The notes: generated from the letters alone by a model not told the origin. A DNA stretch of 64,000 nt from Aliiroseovarius salicola (GCF_027891095.1 NZ_JAQIIO010000002.1:434001-498000), one strand, 5' to 3'. Positions 45,616 to 54,148 are shown, numbered from the stretch's first letter. Numbers and translations: made by a program.

Positions 45616-46553
45616 TCCTGCTCGGCGAGGAACTGTTCAGCCTCAAGGGCTGCCATGCAGCCCATACCGGCAGAGGTCACGGCCTGACGGTACTTGTGAT
45701 CAGTCAGGTCGCCCGCAGCGAAAACACCAGGGATTGAGGTGGCTGTGCTGTCCGGCTTGGTCACGACATAGCCGCCCATGTGGGTTTCCAGCGTGTCTTT
45801 CACCAATTCGTTTGCTGGGGCGTGGCCGATGGCGATGAAAACGCCCTTGGCTGGGATCTCGGTGATCTCGCCGGTTTTCACATGTTTGGCGCGCACGCCA
45901 GTCACGCCCAGCGGGGATTCGTCGCCCACCACTTCTTCCAACGTGTGATCCCACAGCGGTTCGATTTTTTCGTTTTTCATCAGTCGATCAATCAGGATCT
46001 TTTCCGCGCGCAGTTCGTCGCGACGGTGAATCAGCGTGACTTTCGATGCGAACTTGGTGAGGAACAGCGCTTCCTCAACTGCGGTGTTGCCGCCGCCGAC
46101 CACGACAATCTCTTCGCCGCGATAGAAGAACCCGTCACAGGTGGCACAGGCTGACACACCAAAGCCCTTGAATTTTTCTTCTGACGGCAAGCCCAGCCAT
46201 TTGGCGCGTGCGCCTGTGGCGAGAATCACAGCGTCGGCTGTGTAGATTGTGCCGCTGTCGCCTTTTGCGATGAAGGGGCGTTCGGACAGATTAAGATCCA
46301 CAATGATGTCGCCGATGACCTCGGTGCCCATTGCGCGGGCGTGTTCTTCCATCTTCATCATCAGCTCGGGACCCTGAATGTCGATAAACGACGGGTAGTT
46401 CTCCACTTCGGTTGTGGTGGTCAACTGCCCCCCCGGCTCTATCCCCTGCACCAGAATGGGGTCCAGCATCGCACGGGCTGCATAGACGCCTGCGGTATAG
46501 CCTGCGGGGCCGGAACCGATGATGAGGACTTTGGTGTGGCGGGGGTCGGACAT
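45612..46553 (-). CDS. trxB: thioredoxin-disulfide reductase
   Basis: The 313-residue flavoenzyme reduces thioredoxin with NADPH. FAD motif [17 protein letters not shown] is at residues 11-27; the redox pair is Cys136 and Cys139 in CATCDG; the NADPH motif [15 protein letters not shown] follows; and [23 protein letters not shown] closes the flavin site. Length is normal. Its stop overlaps the RES-domain gene, and it is divergent from lrp, with an inverted-repeat-rich 220-bp region between. Confidence 0.96.
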   Translation of the reverse strand: MSDPRHTKVLIIGSGPAGYTAGVYAARAMLDPILVQGIEPGGQLTTTTEVENYPSFIDIQGPELMMKMEEHARAMGTEVIGDIIVDLNLSERPFIAKGDSGTIYTADAVILATGARAKWLGLPSEEKFKGFGVSACATCDGFFYRGEEIVVVGGGNTAVEEALFLTKFASKVTLIHRRDELRAEKILIDRLMKNEKIEPLWDHTLEEVVGDESPLGVTGVRAKHVKTGEITEIPAKGVFIAIGHAPANELVKDTLETHMGGYVVTKPDSTATSIPGVFAAGDLTDHKYRQAVTSAGMGCMAALEAEQFLAEQE

Positions 46554-46680
46554 AGTGGCATTCCTGCTTTGAATCTTTCAATGCTACTGGATATAGGGGG
46601 CCGCGCTGCCGGTGGAAACCCCCTTGCAAAATGGGCGCGCGCAGGTGCCGCCTTCATGAGCGAAATGGTCGGCCTGAAAG

Positions 46681-46718
46681 AATGTTGCGTTTTCGCGAAA
46701 GATTGTTGCGCAAGCAAC
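46681..46718. promoter_or_regulatory. TTGCGCAA-centred repeats between trxB and lrp
   Basis: TTGCGCAA (46706-46713) is a palindrome inside GTTGC-GCAA-GCAAC (46705-46718). A related GTTGCG lies at 46684-46689 and TTCGCGAA at 46692-46699. The array sits 56-93 bp before the lrp start and could be an Lrp autoregulatory site. Confidence 0.45.
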
Positions 46719-46773
46719 CTAGGGCGGGTAGTGTTTGCGCAATTTCACCCCTTTGGTGCCAGAAGGATCTCGC

Positions 46774-47274
46774 ATGGCCGGACATAAACTAGACCCGATC
46801 GACCGCATGATTCTCGCCGAATTGCAGGCAGATGGGCGCATGACGAACGTCGAGCTGGCCAAACGGGTGGGAATTTCCGCACCACCTTGCCTGCGCCGCG
46901 TACGCACGCTGGAGGAAATGGGGCTGATCAAGGGTTATCACGCCGATGTGGACGCCCGTGCGCTCGGATTTGAGGTGCAGGTTTTTGCCATGGTTGGGCT
47001 GGTCAGCCAGGCCGAGGCAGATCTGTCAGCGTTTGAAGAGAAGTGCCGCGAATGGTCTCTGGTCCGTGAATGCCACATGCTGAACGGCGAGGTGGATTTC
47101 ATCCTGAAATGCGTGGCGCCTGATCTGTCGACCTTCCAAAGCTTTCTGACCGAAGACCTGCTGACCACACCCAATGTGGGATCAGTGAAGACCTCTCTGG
47201 TCATTCGCGGGGCCAAAGACGACCCGGGTGTGCCCTTTGACGTGCTGGAAGCGCGGATGGCAGAAACGCCCTGA
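46774..47274 (+). CDS. Lrp/AsnC family transcriptional regulator
   Basis: The 166-residue protein starts MAGHKLDPIDRMILAELQADGR, the Lrp opening. The helix-turn-helix is MTNVELAKRVGISAPPCLRRVRTLEEMGLI (residues 24-53) and the C-terminal RAM domain (about 70-155) binds amino-acid effectors in this family. AGAAGGA precedes ATG 46774. It is divergent from trxB, and alphaproteobacteria often keep this pair together, so it may regulate trxB. The effector is unknown. Confidence 0.9.
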   Translation: MAGHKLDPIDRMILAELQADGRMTNVELAKRVGISAPPCLRRVRTLEEMGLIKGYHADVDARALGFEVQVFAMVGLVSQAEADLSAFEEKCREWSLVRECHMLNGEVDFILKCVAPDLSTFQSFLTEDLLTTPNVGSVKTSLVIRGAKDDPGVPFDVLEARMAETP

Positions 47275-47318
47275 TGCAACCTGAAGACTTCAGTGCTGAA
47301 TAAGAAAAAGTAGAAAAA

Positions 47319-47351
47319 ACAAAAGCCGCCCGGGAGGAAGGCGGCTTTTGT
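47319..47351. terminator. bidirectional terminator between lrp and a small gene
   Basis: ACAAAAGCCGCC (47319-47330) pairs perfectly with GGCGGCTTTTGT (47340-47351) around a 9-base loop. The A/T-rich outer ends can act as the U-tract in either direction. Confidence 0.88.
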
Positions 47352-47369
47352 CTTGCAGGTGTACTTACT

Positions 47370-47513
47370 TCACGCTGCGTTTTGTGTCTTCTGTTCTGTC
47401 TTCCCCTGCCGGTTTTCACGGGTGAAAGGGAGCGCGCTGGTGTCCGCCTCGGCTTGGATGATCCATTTCATCCAGCGCCGGTTTTTGGGACGGGTTTTGG
47501 CCTCTGTCTTCAT
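47370..47513 (-). CDS. 47-residue basic small protein
   Basis: A 48-codon frame runs from ATG 47511-47513 to TGA ending at 47370, ahead of a bidirectional terminator. GAGG is spaced 6 bases before the ATG. The product starts MKTEAKTRPKNRRWMKWIIQ and is basic at both ends, with a short amphipathic helix around residues 12-22. It resembles small conserved roseobacter proteins starting with MKT and an RRWMK motif, as far as I recall. Function is unknown. Confidence 0.6.
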   Translation of the reverse strand: MKTEAKTRPKNRRWMKWIIQAEADTSALPFTRENRQGKTEQKTQNAA

Positions 47514-47767
47514 GAACTGCCTCTTGACCTTATGTCCCGTCTTGGCGGGAGTTTTCTTTCGTTAAGACCACCCTAAAGTCGGATTCGGGCGCATCTTGGG
47601 CAAAGATGAGGAATTCGCAGTATTGTTTCGAATTTGAGGTCAATCGACGCGAGCAGCCACAAAAACAGGGATTTTCTTGTGCTTTCGTGGATAATCCGGT
47701 CGTTTGTTCGCGATTGTCCGAGGTGCAGACGTCGGAAATTGAGGCAAAAACGAGGCGCGGCGAGGGG

Positions 47768-48526
47768 TTAAAGCCGGATTGCTGAGATCAGACGCCCGTA
47801 ATCTGCCTCTTTGCGGTGGCAAGACCGGCGATAAGAAAAGAATCGCGCTTCGTCATCATAGGTGCAGTGACGGACCCAATCTGCTTTGCCTACCCCCGCT
47901 TCATGCAGGCGATGAAGGCCGAAGGAGGGTAGATCAAACAAGACGCGATCACCTTCCCCATCAATGAAGAACCGGCCATAGTCGGGATTTGCAGTCATGA
48001 AGGTGTCTAGAAACTCGGGTCCGACTTCATAATTGCGTTGGCTGATACAGGGACCGATCACAGCAACGATCCCCTCGCGTGTTGCGCCAAGCGTCAACAT
48101 TGCCTCGATGGTGTTTTCAAGAACGCCATCCAACGCGCCCTTCCAGCCCGCGTGGGCTGCTCCAATCACGCCAGCGGCGCGATCTGCAAACAAAACGGGT
48201 TGGCAATCGGCGGTCAGGATAGAGAGCGCAAGACCCGGCGTGTTGGTCACAATTGCGTCGGCCTCTTGTTTGTCACCCGCAACGGTTTCATCAATTACCA
48301 CGACGTGTGGCGAATGCACCTGATACACGCCGCAAAGCGCATCCGGCGAAACGTCCATCGCCGCGGCCACGCGATCCCGGTTGATCTTGACCAGCTCGGC
48401 TTGATCCTGACTGCCCGACCCGCAATTCAGCCCCGTATAGACACCGGAAGACGCCCCACCTTTGCGTGTGAAGAACCCATGACGAACAGGGCTCAGCGCA
48501 TCGGAATTCAGCATCTCCAGCATCAT
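47768..48526 (-). CDS. pgeF: peptidoglycan editing factor PgeF / YfiH (laccase-domain) protein
   Basis: The 252-residue protein belongs to the YfiH/DUF152 family. VRHGFFTRKGGASSGVYTGLNCG begins the fold; LSILTADCQPVLFAD and GAAHAGWKGAL hold the conserved Cys and His metal-site residues; and VIGPCISQRNYEVGPEF is a second block. YfiH proteins were first named multicopper polyphenol oxidases; later work implicates PgeF in removing wrong residues from peptidoglycan precursors and in purine nucleoside cleavage. It is the last gene in a leftward set after lgt and the methyltransferase. Confidence 0.9.
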   Translation of the reverse strand: MMLEMLNSDALSPVRHGFFTRKGGASSGVYTGLNCGSGSQDQAELVKINRDRVAAAMDVSPDALCGVYQVHSPHVVVIDETVAGDKQEADAIVTNTPGLALSILTADCQPVLFADRAAGVIGAAHAGWKGALDGVLENTIEAMLTLGATREGIVAVIGPCISQRNYEVGPEFLDTFMTANPDYGRFFIDGEGDRVLFDLPSFGLHRLHEAGVGKADWVRHCTYDDEARFFSYRRSCHRKEADYGRLISAIRL

Positions 48527-48571
48527 GTGATCACCATTGGGTTTCGGTGTGGTGGTTGGGTATTGGAACGG

Positions 48572-49669
48572 TTATGCGTCGGGGCGGGCCATTTCCAGTC
48601 CCGGCAGCCCAGACGCACCGGGGCGAGTCAGCCCCACCACTTTAAAGAGCGTCCCCATTTCGTCGGGGTGGGTCAAGCGGCGATGTGCAGAGATATGCTC
48701 ATCCAGCGTATCACCGCGCATATTTTTGGCCAGCGTCTGCGCGCGATTGGTGATGCCAAGGCGCTCCAGAAACACACCTTGAGGGGTGAGGAGCGAATGG
48801 GCGAGCGGTGCTGCAAAATGCGCGATACGTTCAAAATCGACATGGGCCGTCAGGTCAGCCAAACCGGGTGAGGCCAACGGGTCGGTCTTTTTGTGGGCCG
48901 ACAGCGCCTGAAATGTGTCCCCCAGCGAACGCCAGTCCCCATAGTCAATGATCAACGCTACGCCGCCATGTGTGTTGATACGCGTGGCGAATTCTTCAGT
49001 GATCGGACCGAGCGCCGGGCAGACTTCCACAAGATCACCGTCCCGCGTGTCGTCAGAACGATGATCCAGCAGAGGCTGCGGCAGGGGGGCAGTCAACCCC
49101 ATAGAGAGCTTTCCATCCGTTTCTCCAACCTGATGCTCGCGCCACATATCCCCTTCGCGGATAAACTGGCGGATCGGTAATGCGTCGAAGAATTCGTTAG
49201 CGACAAGGAAAAGCGGTTGATCCGGCAGGGTCTGGACCACGTCGTGATGTATCACGGCCAGGGGGGCCAACCGCTCGGCCTGTGCATTGCGCAGCACGGG
49301 CGAGGCCTCCACAAGATGCAGCTCAAGAGCAGAATGGAATCCAGGAACGCCTTTGGTGGCGCGCAGCATGTCCGCCATCAGCGTTCCCCGTCCGGGGCCA
49401 AGTTCGGCAAGCGTAAAGGGGGCAGGGCGCCCCTGATCGATCCAGACCTGCGCCATGAAAAGCCCAAGCATCTCGCCAAACATCTGGCTTATCTCAGGCG
49501 CCGTGATGAAATCACCCGCCTGCCCAAACGGGTCGCGCGTGGCATAGTAGCCGTACTCAGGGTGCATCAGACATTCGCCCATATAGTCTGACAGGGTAAT
49601 TGGTCCGGTCTTGGCAATACGACGGATCAGCAGGTCCGCCAGGGGTGTTGAGGCGTCCGGCAGGCTCAT
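48572..49669 (-). CDS. MidA/NDUFAF7-like SAM-dependent methyltransferase
   Basis: The 365-residue protein has MHPEYGYYATRDPFGQAGDFITAPEISQMFGE near residues 36-67, the hallmark of the NDUFAF7/MidA group, followed by the SAM-binding motif LAELGPGRGTLM. In mitochondria the homologue methylates an arginine in complex I; the bacterial target is unproven. The ATG at 49669 overlaps the lgt stop by 4 bp, which decides the start against a longer frame to 49921. Confidence 0.88.
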   Translation of the reverse strand: MSLPDASTPLADLLIRRIAKTGPITLSDYMGECLMHPEYGYYATRDPFGQAGDFITAPEISQMFGEMLGLFMAQVWIDQGRPAPFTLAELGPGRGTLMADMLRATKGVPGFHSALELHLVEASPVLRNAQAERLAPLAVIHHDVVQTLPDQPLFLVANEFFDALPIRQFIREGDMWREHQVGETDGKLSMGLTAPLPQPLLDHRSDDTRDGDLVEVCPALGPITEEFATRINTHGGVALIIDYGDWRSLGDTFQALSAHKKTDPLASPGLADLTAHVDFERIAHFAAPLAHSLLTPQGVFLERLGITNRAQTLAKNMRGDTLDEHISAHRRLTHPDEMGTLFKVVGLTRPGASGLPGLEMARPDA

Positions 49670-50565
49670 GCGTTTTGGTCCTCGGGGGCGGGGCCGCGAC
49701 GGAACGCCCAGACCAGCGTTATGATCCCAATTGCAATCATCGGCAGGGTCAGGCTTTGCCCCATGGTGATGCCCAAATCCCCAACCCTGATCACATGTCC
49801 CCACGGATTGTCTGGGGTGATGAATTGTGCGTCCGCCAGCCGGAAGAACTCGACGGTGAAGCGCGCAAGCCCGTAGCCGAGAAAAAAACCGCCCGTCAGG
49901 GCGCCGGGCCGTTTCAACCAACCGGACCGGAATGCAAGATACAACAGGATTGTTGCCAGCACGGCACCTTCAAGTGCGGCTTCGTATAGCTGGCTTGGAT
50001 GGCGCGCACAGGGGCCGAGAACGCCGGCGCAGGCTTGAGCAGCCTCACCGGGAAAGATCACACCCCAGGGCAGATCTGTGGGGCGGCCCCAAAGCTCGGC
50101 ATTGATGAAATTGGCAATCCGCACAAGACCAATACCGATGGGCGCAGCAATCGCCAGGCAATCGGCAATCGAAGCCACCGGCAGTTTGTGGCGCTTTGAC
50201 CAGAAAAAGACCGCTGCAATGACACCGAGAAATCCACCATGGAATGACATGCCGCCTTCCCAGACCTTCAGGATCTCAATCGGATTGGAAAGGTAATATT
50301 CGGGTTGATAAAAGAAAACGAACCCAAGCCGACCACCGGCAATGATCCCCAGCACAATCCAGGTCGCCAGATCTTCAAGCTGCGCCTTGTCCATCGGCGG
50401 TTCACCGCGCCAAAGAAACGGGCGTTTCAGGGCTTGCAGGATGATCCACCAGCCAATTCCAATTCCAACAAGATAACCAAGCGCATACCAACGCAGCGCA
50501 AAGGAAATAGGTCCGAGCTCGAGTGTAAAGATCTCGGGCGACAGGGGCGGGAAGGGAATGGCCAT
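49666..50565 (-). CDS. lgt: prolipoprotein diacylglyceryl transferase
   Basis: The 299-residue inner-membrane enzyme attaches diacylglycerol to the lipobox cysteine of prolipoproteins. Seven hydrophobic helices are visible. LRWYALGYLVGIGIGWW is near the N-terminus, GGMSFHGGFLG contains the conserved His, and GLVRIANFINAELWGRP is the Lgt signature, followed by RHPSQLYEAALEG. The start at 50565 is spaced correctly after AAAGGGG. It is the first gene of a leftward lgt-midA-pgeF unit. Confidence 0.95.
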   Translation of the reverse strand: MAIPFPPLSPEIFTLELGPISFALRWYALGYLVGIGIGWWIILQALKRPFLWRGEPPMDKAQLEDLATWIVLGIIAGGRLGFVFFYQPEYYLSNPIEILKVWEGGMSFHGGFLGVIAAVFFWSKRHKLPVASIADCLAIAAPIGIGLVRIANFINAELWGRPTDLPWGVIFPGEAAQACAGVLGPCARHPSQLYEAALEGAVLATILLYLAFRSGWLKRPGALTGGFFLGYGLARFTVEFFRLADAQFITPDNPWGHVIRVGDLGITMGQSLTLPMIAIGIITLVWAFRRGPAPEDQNA

Positions 50566-50732
50566 CAACATGCCCCTTTCCTGCCGGTCCATTCAGGGGG
50601 TGTCAATGGGGTGGAGGCGTGCGGGTGAAAACTGGCATTTCCAGACAGCTTCGCCTTGTCTCATCCGGCAAATGCCCCCATATAAATGGTAATTTCGCAT
50701 CGAGACTTTGCCGAGATCGTTAGGAGACCAAA

Positions 50733-50972
50733 ATGCAGACCCGCAACAAGATGTTTGATGACCTGTCGCAGATCATGACCAATGCGCTGGGCGTGGCGCA
50801 AGGTGCAAAAGATGAGGCCGAGACTGCAATGAAATCCTGGATGGATCGCTGGCTCGCGGATCGTGACCTCGTCACCCGTGAAGAGTTTGATGCCGTGCGC
50901 GCAATGGCCCAGAAAGCACGTGAAGAAAACGAAGCGCTCAAAGCCCGCATCGAAGCGCTGGAAGGCAAGTAA
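50733..50972 (+). CDS. ubiK: UbiK/YqiC accessory factor family protein
   Basis: The 79-residue protein matches the UbiK (BMFP, formerly DUF526) pattern: NKMFDDLSQIMTNALGVAQGAKDEAETAMKSWMD forms the amphipathic N-terminal helix, LVTREEFDAVRAMAQKAREENEALKARIEALE the C-terminal coiled coil. UbiK helps assemble ubiquinone synthesis enzymes, and trimeric binding to membranes has been described for YqiC. A single gene with TTAGGAGACC before the ATG. Confidence 0.88.
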   Translation: MQTRNKMFDDLSQIMTNALGVAQGAKDEAETAMKSWMDRWLADRDLVTREEFDAVRAMAQKAREENEALKARIEALEGK

Positions 50973-51103
50973 TCCTCCCGGAATTTATGGTTTGTACGGA
51001 ACAATGCCCCATTGCTTGGGGGGGTAATCCATGCCTGCCATCAGTGGCATCATTAGCATCGTGCCCCGATATCGCCGGATAAAGCTGACACATGGTGTAT
51101 TTT

Positions 51104-51158
51104 TTCTTGCCATAAATACCTCGGGGTGAGCGGCGAAGCCGCGAGGGGCAGCGCCCCT
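51104..51158 (+). repeat. dispersed GC-rich palindromic intergenic element
   Basis: TTCTTGCCATAAATACCTCG, then GGGTGAGCGGCGAAGCCGCGA, then GGGGCAGCGCCCCT. The inner palindrome is GCGGCGAAGCCGC rather than GGCCTTCAGGCC as in other copies, a compensated change that keeps the hairpin. The following bases CCGAGCACAGCGAGGCCA resemble those after the copy at 39850, so the unit may be longer. Confidence 0.7.
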
Positions 51159-51228
51159 GCCGAGCACAGCGAGGCCACCAAATGCGCGCTTGAGCATAAG
51201 CGAAAGCGCACGTGTTACACCGCAGGCA

Positions 51229-52038
51229 TTATTTCAGGATCGGCGGTTTCTCCGGATCAGACCCTGGGGCCACGGGTTTCAACGGCTCCGGCTTTTCCGG
51301 CGCCGGGAGGTCAAACCGCAATCCGTACGCAGCCAGTTTGCGGGCCATCACATCATTCCCCGTGAAGAATCCCACATCCATCTGTCCCGCTTCGATACCT
51401 GAAAACGTCAGCGCCTCATTGGCCGCCCCCGCCAGCGCATTTTCTGCACCTTCCGCGGCATCAATAAACCCAAGCACATGGCCTTTTCGTCCGTCAGCAT
51501 AGGTCACGCCCGCAAGACAGGCCGCGGCAGCCAGCCCACCGGCAGATGCAAGTTTGGCATCGAGAGCTGAGATCAACGCCTCCGGCGCGGCGGGCGCGTG
51601 GATTTCAACAACTCGGGCCTCAATCGCTTCCGGGCCAGACTTGAGCGTGTCCGACAGCCATTCCATCGCTTCAGCAGGGATCAGAATGGAGGACGGTGCA
51701 ACCGACAGGTTGACCCCAAGCCCAATCCCTTGCCCCGCCAGCATCCCTGCAATCACCCGACCGGGGAGCGCTGCATAGGGGGCAGGATGTCCGACAAAAC
51801 CGCTCAATCGCTCTTCCTTGTCAAAAACAAGTAAATACTTGTCATTATCAAGTTCAAACACTTCGGGTTCAATGTCTTCGTCCTGCCCGGTGGCCTCCTT
51901 GGCCAGAAGCACAAATAACTCGCCATCCGCGAGCCGTTCATAAAAGCGCAGCCGCGACGCTTCGTTTTCCAGATCGGCCTGCATCGCGGCATGAGCATGA
52001 TCAAGTGGTGTTTCGAGGGGAAGATCGGTGTCGGTCAT
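51229..52038 (-). CDS. SseB family protein
   Basis: The 269-residue protein resembles SseB-domain proteins: an N-terminal region with LRFYERLADGELFVLLAKEATG (about 33-54), a DKEERLSGFVGHPAPYAALPGR segment, and a C-terminal domain with AACLAGVTYADGRKGHVLGFIDA. SseB was named from enhanced serine sensitivity; its biochemical role is unclear. It lies 16 bp downstream of the uracil-DNA glycosylase gene on the same strand. Confidence 0.75.
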   Translation of the reverse strand: MTDTDLPLETPLDHAHAAMQADLENEASRLRFYERLADGELFVLLAKEATGQDEDIEPEVFELDNDKYLLVFDKEERLSGFVGHPAPYAALPGRVIAGMLAGQGIGLGVNLSVAPSSILIPAEAMEWLSDTLKSGPEAIEARVVEIHAPAAPEALISALDAKLASAGGLAAAACLAGVTYADGRKGHVLGFIDAAEGAENALAGAANEALTFSGIEAGQMDVGFFTGNDVMARKLAAYGLRFDLPAPEKPEPLKPVAPGSDPEKPPILK

Positions 52039-52054
52039 CTGGTCTGCCTGTTGT

Positions 52055-52642
52055 TCAATCCGTCATCACGGCGGTGATCCGGGCACGCAATGCAGGAAGC
52101 AGCTCGTCCTCGAACCATGGATTTTTCTTCAACCAACCCGTATTGCGCCAGGACGGATGTGGCAAGGGAAAGAGCTGCGGCGCGTGCGCGCGCCAGTCCC
52201 GAACGGTCTCAGTCACACCAGTTTTGACGTCCAGATGCCATTTCTGAGCATATCCACCCACCAGCAGCGTCAGCGGGACGCTCTCAAGCGCTTTGTCCAC
52301 CTTGCCCGCCCATGTTCTGGCGCAGACTGGTGGTGGAGGCAGGTCGGCGCCCTTGGCCGTGTATCCGGGAAAGCAGAAGGCCATCGGCGTGATGGCCACG
52401 CGGGACTTGTCGTAAAACGTGGCGCGGTCAAATCCCATCCAGCCCCGCAGCCGGTCGCCGGACGGATCATCAAACGGCACGCCCGACTTATGCACACGCA
52501 TCCCCGGTGCCTGACCGATAATGCGGATCCGCACCCCGGGCTGGAACCAGACAACCGGGCGGGGGGCGTGGGCCGTATGTGTTGTGGAAAACCGTTCTGA
52601 GCAGAGCGCGCAGCGCGATATATCCTTTTGAAGTGCATTCAT
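52055..52642 (-). CDS. uracil-DNA glycosylase family protein
   Basis: The 195-residue protein has the family fold: IIGQAPGMRVHKSGVPFDD (motif 1 as GQAPG at 43-47) and the C-terminal loop PLPHPSWRN (motif 2). A CALC pair at residues 11-14 is near the N-terminus, but a full four-cysteine iron-sulfur set is not seen. This is the YcdH/DUF4918-like group rather than Ung. It may remove uracil from DNA, although activity for this subgroup is not well established. Confidence 0.85.
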   Translation of the reverse strand: MNALQKDISRCALCSERFSTTHTAHAPRPVVWFQPGVRIRIIGQAPGMRVHKSGVPFDDPSGDRLRGWMGFDRATFYDKSRVAITPMAFCFPGYTAKGADLPPPPVCARTWAGKVDKALESVPLTLLVGGYAQKWHLDVKTGVTETVRDWRAHAPQLFPLPHPSWRNTGWLKKNPWFEDELLPALRARITAVMTD

Positions 52643-52700
52643 ATTGTCACTCTAGCTGTTGGCGAAAGTGGTGAAAATGGTTGGTCGTGCCGGATTTGAA

Positions 52701-52747
52701 ATTTCGATGATTGTCGAAATAAAGCTTGCGTCGAGGTAATATTTCGA
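52701..52747. promoter_or_regulatory. ArsR-type operator
   Basis: ATTTCGA (52701-52707) and TCGAAAT (52714-52720) form a perfect inverted repeat with a 6-bp spacer, and ATTTCGA recurs at 52741-52747, 14 bp before the arsR start. A winged-helix repressor of the ArsR family would fit this site. Confidence 0.7.
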
Positions 52748-52760
52748 TATTTCTGAAAAT

Positions 52761-53099
52761 ATGAAAATGGAATCAAACCACACCGCCTGTCCACTTGATG
52801 CCCCAGTCGCTGCGTCGCAATTTGCCGCATTGGGGTCTGAACAACGTCTCGCCGTCTTGCGCATTCTGGTCCGCGCAGGGGAAGAGGGACTGACCATCGG
52901 CACGCTGGGCGAACGCTCGGGCGTGACCGGATCGACGCTGACACATCACATGAAGATCCTGGCTGCGGCTGGGTTGGTAACGCAGCAAAAGCAAGGGCGT
53001 TCGATCATATGTGCCGCTGCGGATTATGACGTGATGCGTGCTTTGTCGAATTACCTGTTGTCAGAATGCTGCGCCGACTGCGCAGATGAGAAAGAGTGA
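52761..53099 (+). CDS. ArsR family metal/metalloid-responsive repressor
   Basis: The 112-residue protein has the ArsR winged-helix core: ASQFAALGSEQRLAVLRILVRAGEEGLT, recognition helix TGSTLTHHMKILAAAGLV and wing QKQGRSIICA. A C-terminal vicinal cysteine cluster (Cys103, Cys104, Cys107) could bind As(III) or another thiophilic metal; Cys10 is a further candidate ligand. The downstream permease gene begins within or 2 bp after its stop, so the two form one unit. Confidence 0.9.
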   Translation: MKMESNHTACPLDAPVAASQFAALGSEQRLAVLRILVRAGEEGLTIGTLGERSGVTGSTLTHHMKILAAAGLVTQQKQGRSIICAAADYDVMRALSNYLLSECCADCADEKE

Positions 53100-53101
53100 C
53101 C

Positions 53102-54148
53102 ATGACCGATATTACTGCGCCTTCGAGCAGAAAATTCAAACTTGATCCGGCCTGGCTGATCTCAGCGTTGATCCCTGTGCTGCTGGCACTCTTTGCCCCA
53201 GAGCAGGTCTGGCCCACCATTTCCTTTGCTCTCTCGGCCATGGGAAATACAGCCCCGTTCATCCTGTTCGCGATTTTTGCGGTTGGCTATCTGAAGGCGA
53301 CCAATGCCGAGACGCTGTTGGCCAAGGCATTTGAGGGGCGGGAAGCGCGGATGATCATGCTGGCGGCCCTGTTTGGCGGATTGTCGCCATTTTGCTCTTG
53401 CGAGGTGATCCCCTTTATTGCCGCAATGCTGGCGGTGGGCGCACCCTTGTCTGCTGTCATGGCGTTCTGGCTGGCGTCGCCTCTGATGGATCCGGCGATG
53501 TTTGCCATCACGGCGGGCACCTTGGGAGTGGATTTTGCCCTTGCCAAAGGCGTGTCGGCGGTGCTGATCGGCTTGATGGGGGGCTTTGTGGTCAAGACCC
53601 TTGCCGGTTCCTTTCTGTTCGCGGATCCGCTGAAAAACACCCCGGTGAAAAGCTGCTGCTCATCAAGCTGTGGCACCAGTGAGGACGTGTCCCCTCTGTC
53701 CGGTCAGGTAAACTGGCGCTTTTGGCAAGAGGCCGATCGTCGCGATACGTTCCGCGCAACGGCTTGGGAGAACGCGATTTTCCTCGGGAAGTGGTTGCTT
53801 CTGGCCTATCTCCTCGAAGCCCTGATGCTGGAATATATTCCGGCGGAGTGGGTGGCTCAGGTTCTTGGTGGCGACGGCATCAGGCCAATCCTACTGGGCG
53901 CGTTTGTCGGTGCGCCGGCTTACCTCAATGGCTATGCGGCCGTGCCGATGGTCGAGGCGCTTTTGGCTCAGGGTATGAGCCAGGGGGCCGCCATGTCCTT
54001 TGTCATTGCCGGAGGCGTAAGCTGTATCCCCGCAGCTGTCGCGGTTTGGGCTTTGGTGAAACCCCGTGTCTTTGTTGCATATTTGGGTCTGGCTGTCGTA
54101 GGCGCAGTCCTTGCCGGTCTCGGCTGGAATATGCTGGCCCCGGTATAA
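53102..54148 (+). CDS. YraQ/ArsP-type permease
   Basis: The 348-residue membrane protein has about eight to ten hydrophobic helices in two halves. The first half ends in LFGGLSPFCSCEVIPFIAAML, a signature of the permease family that includes YraQ and ArsP; the second half has a symmetrical GAFVGAPAYLNGYAAVPMVEALL block. A cytoplasmic loop between the halves contains KSCCSSSCG. ArsP members export organic arsenicals; others are uncharacterised. GTG at 53096 is an alternative start overlapping arsR. The preceding repressor and the cysteines suggest metalloid export. Confidence 0.85.
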   Translation: MTDITAPSSRKFKLDPAWLISALIPVLLALFAPEQVWPTISFALSAMGNTAPFILFAIFAVGYLKATNAETLLAKAFEGREARMIMLAALFGGLSPFCSCEVIPFIAAMLAVGAPLSAVMAFWLASPLMDPAMFAITAGTLGVDFALAKGVSAVLIGLMGGFVVKTLAGSFLFADPLKNTPVKSCCSSSCGTSEDVSPLSGQVNWRFWQEADRRDTFRATAWENAIFLGKWLLLAYLLEALMLEYIPAEWVAQVLGGDGIRPILLGAFVGAPAYLNGYAAVPMVEALLAQGMSQGAAMSFVIAGGVSCIPAAVAVWALVKPRVFVAYLGLAVVGAVLAGLGWNMLAPV

